Origin: Halobacteriales archaeon QS_8_69_26
GTDB lineage: Archaea; Halobacteriota; Halobacteria; Halobacteriales; SW-7-71-33
DNA length: 48,684 nucleotides
Reading direction: 5' to 3'
NCBI GenBank assembly: GCA_003023195.1
Contig: PXRX01000025.1
Span: 1 to 48,684, forward strand
Below the pieces are notes generated by a model that searched no databases, was not told the origin of the DNA, and saw only the letters and a list, made by a program, of their open reading frames with translations. The number at the start of each line of letters is the position of its first letter. Position 1 is the stretch's first letter. The translations under genes and the position numbers were made by a program. Positions 42,764 to 48,684 of this stretch are shown here, in pieces.

Positions 42764-44500
42764 TCAGGAACTGAGCCGCCAGCGGATCCGCCTGACGAAC
42801 CGCTTCATCCTGGGGAGGACGAAGGCGCTGACCGGCAGGCCGACGACGGCCCCGACCGGCAGGACGACGTACGCTATCGCGTCGAGGGAGAGCCCACCTG
42901 CTCCGACGAGTGGGTTCAGGACCATCCCGGCGACCGGTCCCAGGGCCCCCACGGCGTAGAGGTACGAGGGCCGCCACGGGGTCCGGTTGGCCCGGGTCTC
43001 GCGAACGATGGTGACGTAGACGGGGGGCAACGCGGCGGCACCGGCGACGAGGAGGACGCCGGCGAGCGCGTTGCCGGTCGATATCTCCATACTGACCCAG
43101 GTCGTCAGGGGTTCGATCCCGTGACTGTTCGCCAGGGCCGGCCCAAGCCCGTCTGCCAGTAGCCGGTCCACGAAGCGATCGACGCCGTCGGCGTTGTCGG
43201 TCAGGTACGACAGGAGGCCGAACAGGTAGAGGGCGTCGGTCAGGAGGATGAGCGGCCAGCCGAGTCCGACCTCGCCCAGTCGTTCCCGGAGGCTATCGAC
43301 GTAGTCCTCCCGGAGGCGCGCGAGGGCGTCGCGGTGGGTTCCACCACCCGTCGGGGCCCCGGTCCCGGCGGCCGCCGTCCCGCCGGACCTCGCGGTCCCG
43401 GACGAGTTCGTCCCCCACGCGTCCGACCCGGAGTCCGCCCGCCGGGTGGCGGCCCCGCTGGCCGACGCCGACTGCCCCGTCCCCGTGTTCGATCCCGAGT
43501 CGTCGGACGTGGTGGAACTCCCGCCGGAACCGCTCCGCCGGCCGCCAGCACGACCACTCCCGGACGACTCCGGGCCTCCGCCGGTGCCGGTGGTCGACCG
43601 CCCCGGCCCGTTCGGGGGGGACCGGTTCGATCCGGTCGACCCCACCGACCCGGTTCCCGACCCCTCCGACCCGGTTCCCGACCCCTCCGACCCCATCGAG
43701 CGGTCCGACCCGGCCGCGGTCGTCCGTCCATCCCCTTCTTCCTCCTCGGGGTGGGGCCCCCAGAGGTCCGAGGAATCCGAGGTGTCCGACCACGACGTCG
43801 ACCACCCGGTTCCCGGGTCTCTACTGGAACCGGATCCCTCCTCCGAACCGGACGACCCGGCGGTCCGGCCGACGTTCGCCCCACTTCCGGAGGACCCCGA
43901 CCTGCTATTGGCGGACCCCGAATCCCTCCCGGAGGACCGCGATCCGCCCGGGGATCCGGAGGACTGTGACCCGTGGCGGGATCCCGACGACTGCGGCCCG
44001 GTTCCCGACCCCGACCGCGCCGACGAGTCCGACCCCCCATCCGACGGTCCGAGCCCGCTCGACGAGCGGTTTCGCCGTCCGCCCGCCGGGTCGACGGTCC
44101 CGCCCGCGGCCCCGGCCTCCTCGTCCGCCCCGGTCGACCCCGCACCGTCGGACCCGGTGCCCGTTCCGTCACCGGACGTTTCCTCCCCCGCGTCGTCGGA
44201 CGGTTGCTCCCCCGTCGGGGCCCCGTTCCGGTCGGGGATGTCCCAGCGGTCAGGGGACGGGAGGCCGCTTATCCGCTTGCGGACGTACTCATCGTGGCCC
44301 AGTCGCTCGTAGGCGTCGCGTTCCTTCGGGTTCCCCAGGGTCTCGTAGGCCTCCTGGAGCGCCGTGAACTGCGCCGGCGCTCGCGGGTCGTCGTTGAGGT
44401 CGGGGTGATACTCGCGCACCTGCCGGCGGTATGCCCGACGGATCGCGTCCTGTGGGGCGTCCGGGTCGACGCCGAGGAGGTCGTAGAAGTCCTCGGTCAT
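42764..44500 (-). CDS. J-domain protein with long Gly/Ser linker and four membrane helices
   Basis: Residues 1-70 are a J domain with HPD at 32-34 (EYHPDL) and ERLGHDEYV. A low-complexity linker of about 300 residues follows, dominated by Ser, Gly, Thr and acidic residues, with repeated GTGSEGSG-like units. The C-terminal 170 residues hold four hydrophobic helices (LILLTDALYLFGLL; NALAGVLLVAGAA; YAVGALGPVAGMV; VVLPVGAVVGLPV). It probably anchors Hsp70 to the membrane through a flexible tether. Same architecture as 15192-16082. Confidence 0.85.
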   Translation of the reverse strand: MTEDFYDLLGVDPDAPQDAIRRAYRRQVREYHPDLNDDPRAPAQFTALQEAYETLGNPKERDAYERLGHDEYVRKRISGLPSPDRWDIPDRNGAPTGEQPSDDAGEETSGDGTGTGSDGAGSTGADEEAGAAGGTVDPAGGRRNRSSSGLGPSDGGSDSSARSGSGTGPQSSGSRHGSQSSGSPGGSRSSGRDSGSANSRSGSSGSGANVGRTAGSSGSEEGSGSSRDPGTGWSTSWSDTSDSSDLWGPHPEEEEGDGRTTAAGSDRSMGSEGSGTGSEGSGTGSVGSTGSNRSPPNGPGRSTTGTGGGPESSGSGRAGGRRSGSGGSSTTSDDSGSNTGTGQSASASGAATRRADSGSDAWGTNSSGTARSGGTAAAGTGAPTGGGTHRDALARLREDYVDSLRERLGEVGLGWPLILLTDALYLFGLLSYLTDNADGVDRFVDRLLADGLGPALANSHGIEPLTTWVSMEISTGNALAGVLLVAGAAALPPVYVTIVRETRANRTPWRPSYLYAVGALGPVAGMVLNPLVGAGGLSLDAIAYVVLPVGAVVGLPVSAFVLPRMKRFVRRIRWRLSS

Positions 44501-44665
44501 GGGCAGGTGCGATACACATGGGGGCAGACGGCGGCGAGGTTTATAATTTCCATGGGCGATTCCTCCGGAACACCGGGGATCGTCTCCCGTTTATTTTCCG
44601 TTTGATTATTAAGTAGATGGGCGTCCAGATAGTAACTCAAAAGTCCGAGGGAGATGGCTGCTACG

Positions 44666-45151
44666 TCACGGTGATCCGGTGGGATGGATCGATCCGTTCG
44701 CTATCATCCGGTGAGAATTGATGAAGTTTGATATATTTGCTGTCGGGGTTCGATTCTGAAATACGTAGACAACGATGGGATCTTTCTGTGCGGAGTTGGG
44801 AGAGTGCCAGACTACCTCTACACGATCCCCGGTCTCGAGTGAATCGATCGTAATGCTATCGTTGGGACCAAACGGTAGTTCGATCTCACTTATCGCCTCC
44901 CCGTTTACCGTTACGACTAATCGTTCGGTGTTTTCCGAAGTAAACAGGTCTCCCCGACCGGTGTGGACAATTCGAAGTGTCGTGTCGGTAGTTGGAGTAG
45001 CACTGAGGTCGGCTTCTGGACTCACACGAGAAACTTCATCACTTCCCGTGTAGAAACCTCCAAGAATGCCGACCGAGATCATAACTATTCCAACTAGTAG
45101 AGCAGGAACGATCGATCTATACACGACATTTTTTTTATTGTGAAGGATCAT
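44666..45151 (-). CDS. Type IV pilin-like secreted protein, hypothetical
   Basis: The 161-residue protein has one N-terminal hydrophobic helix (IVPALLVGIVMISVGILGG, about 14-32) after a short basic stretch (HNKKNVVYR). The rest is beta-rich (TLRIVHTGRGDLF, RLVVTVNGE, DSITIDSLETGDRVEVVW, IVVYVFQ), as in archaeal pilin-like proteins. The canonical RAVSPV site is absent. GC is far below its neighbours, suggesting recent gain. It is 37 bp downstream of a Tat-signal micro-ORF and may be cotranscribed with it. Confidence 0.6.
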   Translation of the reverse strand: MILHNKKNVVYRSIVPALLVGIVMISVGILGGFYTGSDEVSRVSPEADLSATPTTDTTLRIVHTGRGDLFTSENTERLVVTVNGEAISEIELPFGPNDSITIDSLETGDRVEVVWHSPNSAQKDPIVVYVFQNRTPTANISNFINSHRMIANGSIHPTGSP

Positions 45152-45188
45152 GTGTTATCCAAACATTATGTCCCATCGATCAGCTATT

Positions 45189-45299
45189 TCATACATCGAT
45201 CGTGTCTTCGACATTTAGTCCAAGCAAGGAAAGTCCGATCCCCGATACTGCGCCACTGGATTTCTTCAGATATTCTCTTCTAGACGATGGTTCGCGCAT
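45189..45299 (-). CDS. Tat-signal micro-ORF (36 aa), possible gene remnant
   Basis: The ATG at 45299 (another at 45308) opens a short frame starting MREPSSRREYLKKSSG, followed by a hydrophobic stretch AVSGIGLSLLGL, then NVEDTIDV and a stop. This is a complete twin-arginine signal peptide with almost no mature protein. A TATA box 26 bp upstream suits a leaderless message from 45299. It may be the leftover of a truncated secreted protein or an expressed micropeptide. Confidence 0.5.
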   Translation of the reverse strand: MREPSSRREYLKKSSGAVSGIGLSLLGLNVEDTIDV

Positions 45300-45318
45300 A
45301 GAACTCATTCTGCGACAG

Positions 45319-45328
45319 TATATATAAA
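45319..45328 (-). promoter_or_regulatory. TATA box upstream of the micro-ORF
   Basis: Reading TTTATATATA on the minus strand, it is centred about 25 bp before the ATG at 45299, matching leaderless spacing. It is the clearest promoter in the AT-rich islet. Confidence 0.6.
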
Positions 45329-45412
45329 CATATGGGGTGGTTTTCCATGTGTTCTAATAGAGGTACTATTTTTATTTCGACACCTACTCGAGTTCTGGAT
45401 GTCCATCATCCG

Positions 45413-46660
45413 TTAGTTCGTTCGGAAATCGGCTAGCGTCGACTGTTCGTATTCGGTCTCTCTCACTGATTGGTCGTAAACCGTGCCGTCGGACGAGGTC
45501 ACGCACCCCCCGTCTCCCCCTCTATCAAACCTGTCGAGACGGCGCTGTTCGCCCGCCTGGAACGAGAGGTTCGAGACCCGGACCCCGACCTTGCGGACCT
45601 GGGTCCCGTGGAACTCCTCGAACAGTTCCAGGGCCACGTCCCGGACCAGGTCTGGGTCCTCGACCGGACCGGGCAGCGACCGTTCGCGGGTGTTCACGTC
45701 GAAGGGTGGCTGGACGGCCTTGACCCCGATGGTGCGGTAGGTCGCACCCCGTCGCTCCGCGCGGTCGGCGACCGCCCCGGCCAGCGTTCGGATCCGCTCG
45801 GCCCCCTGGTCGCCGGCCGCGACCGGTTCGGGGAACGCCGACTCCCGCGAGAGGCTCTTCGGCCGGCCGCGTGGCGTGACCGCCCGGTCGTCCTCGCCCC
45901 GCGCCCGGCGGACGATCGCACGTCCGCGGTCGCCGAAGCGGTCGGCGAGTTCCGGGGCCGACGCCGCGGCGAGGTCCCCCGCGGTCTCGATGCCCATCTC
46001 GCCGAGTTCCCGGGCCCTGACCGGCCCGACGCCGTGGATGTCCTCGACCGGGAGCGGCGCGAGAAAGTCCCGCACCTCGCCGGGTTCGACCACGACCAGT
46101 CCGTCCGGCTTGTCGTGGTCGCTGGCCACCTTCGCGGCGCTCATCGTCGGGGTCACCCCGACGCTCGCCGTGACTCCGACCTCCCGGCGGATCCGGTCCT
46201 TGACGTGCCGACCGAAGCCCTCGGCCACCTCCCAGGCGGTGCGGTCGGTCACGTCGAGGTACGCCTCGTCGATGCTCACCTCCCGGACCGTGCCCGCGAC
46301 GTCGTGGAGGATGGCCCGCGCGTCCTCGGCGACGGACTCGTAGTGGTCCATGTCCACCGGGAGGTAGCGGGCCGAGGGCTCGCCCGGATCCGCCCGCTCC
46401 GCCGGCGGGAGCAACTCGACGGCCTCGCTGATGGCCTGTGCGCTCTCGACGCCGTACTCGCGGGCCTCGTAGGAGGCCGTCGCCACTGCTCCGTGGGTCT
46501 CGCCGGGTTCGTATCCCATCCCGACGACGACCGGTTCGCCCGCCAGGTCCGGGTCCCGCAACCGCTCGCAGGCCGCATAGAAGCAGTCCATGTCCACGTG
46601 GACGACGATCCGGTCCTCCCGTTCCGGGGCACCGGGCAGGCGTGGACTCCCGTCGGGCAC
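45413..46660 (-). CDS. dinB: DNA polymerase IV (Y-family)
   Basis: The 415-residue translesion polymerase has the catalytic acids in VHVDMDCFYAACE (Asp23, Asp25) and VSIDEAYLD (Asp131, Glu132), the HhH segment IHGVGPVRARELGEMGI, and a little-finger domain. The C-terminus ends EQSTLADFRTN, which resembles a PCNA-binding box (QxxLxxF). The GTG at 46660 is used; the ATG nearby is in another frame. A TACNGTAA palindrome lies 46 bp upstream, between this gene and the divergent gamma-glutamyltransferase. Confidence 0.94.
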   Translation of the reverse strand: MPDGSPRLPGAPEREDRIVVHVDMDCFYAACERLRDPDLAGEPVVVGMGYEPGETHGAVATASYEAREYGVESAQAISEAVELLPPAERADPGEPSARYLPVDMDHYESVAEDARAILHDVAGTVREVSIDEAYLDVTDRTAWEVAEGFGRHVKDRIRREVGVTASVGVTPTMSAAKVASDHDKPDGLVVVEPGEVRDFLAPLPVEDIHGVGPVRARELGEMGIETAGDLAAASAPELADRFGDRGRAIVRRARGEDDRAVTPRGRPKSLSRESAFPEPVAAGDQGAERIRTLAGAVADRAERRGATYRTIGVKAVQPPFDVNTRERSLPGPVEDPDLVRDVALELFEEFHGTQVRKVGVRVSNLSFQAGEQRRLDRFDRGGDGGCVTSSDGTVYDQSVRETEYEQSTLADFRTN

Positions 46661-46705
46661 GTCGATCCATTGTGAGCGGGTCGGTAAATCTCCCGTGGTC
46701 GATTT

Positions 46706-46723
46706 TACGGTAAATTTACTGTA
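46706..46723. repeat. Intergenic palindrome, copy 4 (TACNGTAA family)
   Basis: TACGGTAA-AT-TTACTGTA, one arm mismatch, lies in the divergent promoter region between dinB and the gamma-glutamyltransferase gene. Confidence 0.6.
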
Positions 46724-46840
46724 AGAGCGGCCGAACCGGGAACGACCGGGACGGGCCGGCGACGGGCAGGGTGACTCCGGATAGGGGCAACCGGCCCCGC
46801 CGACCGTGGAGTTTTCCGGCCCGGTCGCGTTGTCGCGCCC

Positions 46841-48460
46841 ATGTCCGACCCCGACCGGTTCACGTCCCGACGGTCGACAGTCTACGCCTCGAACGGCGTC
46901 GTCGCGACGAGCCAACCGCTGGCCTCCCGCGCCGGCCTCTCGATTCTCGAGGCAGGAGGTAACGCCTTCGACGCCGCGGTGGCGACGGCGGCGGCGCTGA
47001 ACGTCGTCGAACCGACCTCGACGGGACTGGGCGGCGACGTCTTCGCCCTCTACCGGACCGCCGACGGCGAGGTCGGCGCGATGCGCTCGTGCGGCGGCGC
47101 GCCCGAGGGCGCGACCATCGAGTCCGTCCGGGAGGCCGTCGCGGAGGAGGAGGGGATCGACTCCTCGGAGGCCGAGATGCCGTTCACCGGTCCCCACACG
47201 GTCACAGTTCCGGGAACAGCCCGCGGGTGGGAACTCACCGCCGAGGAACTCGGCACGATGGGCCTGGGCGAGTTGCTCGGGCCGGCCATCGAGTACGCCA
47301 CGGAGGGCTACCCCGCCTCGGAGCTCATCGCGGGGTCGTGGGCACACGCCGAGGACCTCTTCGAGTCGGAACACGCCCGGCAAGCGTATCTCGTAGACGG
47401 GGAGCGCGCCCCGGAGGTGGGCGAGCGGGTCCGCCTCCCCCGGCTCGGCGAGTCGATGCGAACGATCGCGGACCGCGGTGCGGACGTGGTCTACGAGGGC
47501 GAGATAGCCGAGGCAATCGCAGAGGAGGTCCAGCGAGCGGGCGGGTTCATGACCGTCGACGACCTGGCGGCCTTCGAACCCGAGTTCGTCGACCCCGTCT
47601 CGACCACCTACGGGGGCGTCGAGGTGTACGAACTCCCGCCGAACAACCAGGGGTTGATCGCCCTCGAGGCACTGAACGTCGCCGAGGAACTCGGTGCGGG
47701 CGACTACGCCCCCGACGATCCGGAGGGGATCCACCGCTACGCCGAGGCGATGAAGCTCGCCTTCCACGACGGCCACCGCTACATCACCGACCCGGAGTAC
47801 GAGGACGTCCCGGACCTGGCCACGAAGGAGTACGCGGCCAGGCGGGCCGAGGAAGTGGGTGACCGGGCGCTGTCGGACGTCTCCTTCGGCGTGCCGAACG
47901 CCAACGCCGAGGACGCCGACACCGTCCTGCTCACCGTCGCCGACGACGAGGGCAACGTCGTCTCGTACATCAACTCCCGGTTCGCCGGCTTCGGATCCGG
48001 CCTCGTCGCCGGCGACACCGGCATCGCCCTCCAGAACCGCGGCGCGTCGTTCTCGCTCGACCCGGACCACCCGAACCACCTCGAACCGGGCAAGCGGCCA
48101 TTCCACACCCTCGTCCCGGCCGTGGCGCGGTTCGACGAGGACGACTGGCTGGCGTTCGGGGTGATGGGGGGGTACATGCAGCCCCAGGGCCACCTCCAGG
48201 TGCTGACGAACGTGGTCGACCACGATATGCCGCTCCAGGCGGCGCTGGACCGGCCCCGCTGGCGCTACCTGGAGTCCGGGGAACTCGCCATCGAGGAGCG
48301 GTTCGGGAACTCCGTCCCGACGAAACTGGTCCGGAAGGGCCACGACGTCCGGATCGCTCCCCCGGTCCGGTTCGGCGGCGCACAGGCGGTCCGCAACCGG
48401 AACGGCGTCCTCTCGGCGGCCACCGAGCCCCGGAAGGACGGGACCGCTATCGGGTTCTGA
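46841..48460 (+). CDS. ggt: Gamma-glutamyltransferase family protein
   Basis: The 539-residue Ntn-hydrolase is made as a precursor that cleaves itself before the catalytic Thr, here Thr361 in EDADTVLLTVADDEGNVVS. Other features are GGNAFDAAVA, EPTSTGLGGD, AGFGSGLVAGDTGIALQNRG and GGYMQPQGHLQV near the end. No signal peptide is present, so it is likely cytoplasmic. Substrates could be gamma-glutamyl thiols or amides. Divergent from dinB with the palindrome between them. Confidence 0.92.
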   Translation: MSDPDRFTSRRSTVYASNGVVATSQPLASRAGLSILEAGGNAFDAAVATAAALNVVEPTSTGLGGDVFALYRTADGEVGAMRSCGGAPEGATIESVREAVAEEEGIDSSEAEMPFTGPHTVTVPGTARGWELTAEELGTMGLGELLGPAIEYATEGYPASELIAGSWAHAEDLFESEHARQAYLVDGERAPEVGERVRLPRLGESMRTIADRGADVVYEGEIAEAIAEEVQRAGGFMTVDDLAAFEPEFVDPVSTTYGGVEVYELPPNNQGLIALEALNVAEELGAGDYAPDDPEGIHRYAEAMKLAFHDGHRYITDPEYEDVPDLATKEYAARRAEEVGDRALSDVSFGVPNANAEDADTVLLTVADDEGNVVSYINSRFAGFGSGLVAGDTGIALQNRGASFSLDPDHPNHLEPGKRPFHTLVPAVARFDEDDWLAFGVMGGYMQPQGHLQVLTNVVDHDMPLQAALDRPRWRYLESGELAIEERFGNSVPTKLVRKGHDVRIAPPVRFGGAQAVRNRNGVLSAATEPRKDGTAIGF

Positions 48461-48568
48461 TCCCGATCGGAGGGCGGTGTCTGCCCGGCCCGTAGCCCGC
48501 GTATCGGTATCGCCGAGTCCACCACTGCCGTCACCCGTTGGGGTTCCCGAGCAACCAGTCCCGATCAG

Positions 48569-48684
48569 GGATTGACATCCTCCTCCGCGTAAACGCGGAG
48601 GAATCCCGAGCGGTGGGAGTTTCAGGTTCGCAGTCCAATCACCAGATTCCCACACCTTTCGGGCGCGGGTAGTCCCACAGTATC
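48569..48684 (-). mobile_element. End of an IS200/IS605-type (TnpB) element, partial
   Basis: The sequence TTGACATCC followed by the hairpin CCTCCGCG-TAAA-CGCGGAGG (48582-48601) and GAATCCCGAGCGGTGGGA matches the right-end/omega-RNA region that I recall from haloarchaeal IS200/IS605 elements. The tnpB gene should then lie on the minus strand just beyond the window. No transposase code is visible in the remaining 80 bases. Confidence 0.65.

Noticed and set aside
46661..48655. Long minus-strand extension upstream of dinB
   Set aside because: It runs antisense across the gamma-glutamyltransferase gene and the IS end; the DinB family starts near the GTG at 46660.

Overview
This window is chromosomal DNA from a haloarchaeon. 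Three things show it: very high GC over most of its length, strongly acidic Asp/Glu-rich proteins, and archaeal TATA boxes lying 26 bp or so before the start codon of leaderless genes. The gene families agree: archaeal RNA polymerase subunit L, TiaS, archaeal Trm1, GfcR, a PGF-CTERM surface protein, type IV pilin signals and a bacterial-type ThrRS. I cannot name the genus. No rRNA gene or CRISPR array was seen, and one tRNA gene (tRNA-Glu, CTC anticodon) is present.

Positions 1-3.9 kb are accessory DNA of lower GC. They hold a CHAD-domain gene cut by the window edge, an insertion sequence with a frameshifted transposase, and a tyrosine integrase next to tRNA-Glu. A 23-bp copy of the tRNA 3' end and a large inverted repeat built from tRNA 3'-end sequence lie between integrase and tRNA. 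This looks like the right boundary of an integrative element that continues to the left.

Positions 4-24 kb are mostly housekeeping and small conserved genes. They include a 2-TM TrkA-N protein with a degenerate pore, thyA-folA overlapping by one base, an MBL hydrolase, a P-loop protein translationally coupled to a small haloarchaeal protein, a METTL5-like methyltransferase, a rhomboid protease with a C-terminal extension, rpoL, hisF, a membrane J-protein, a cupin and a molybdopterin oxidoreductase. A divergent redox cluster follows: two lipoproteins of the DUF3179 family facing a TlpA-like thioredoxin and CcdA. Then come NRDE, NUDIX and pyrE genes.

Positions 24-35 kb hold thrS, with an unusually long leader that can be folded in two ways, and gfcR, with two AT-rich inverted repeats in its promoter. 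They also hold DUF302, glutaredoxin, a Cro/CI-type regulator, a pilin fused to a beta-helix domain, tiaS, a PGF-CTERM surface protein and a TIM-barrel protein. Positions 35-48 kb hold a ferritin-like protein, a SWIM protein, trm1, a REC-PAS-histidine kinase, hemG and hemH, a RecA-like ATPase and a second membrane J-protein. An AT-rich islet with a Tat-signal micro-ORF and a pilin-like protein follows, then dinB, gamma-glutamyltransferase and the end of an IS200/IS605-type element.

Four copies of an 18-bp palindrome (TACNGTAA-NN-TTACNGTA) are scattered in intergenic DNA. Several gene ends carry short tandem repeats of unrelated sequence. The observations I would follow first are the thrS leader, the DUF3179/TlpA/CcdA cluster, the palindrome family, the pilin/beta-helix fusion and the tRNA-derived inverted repeat.
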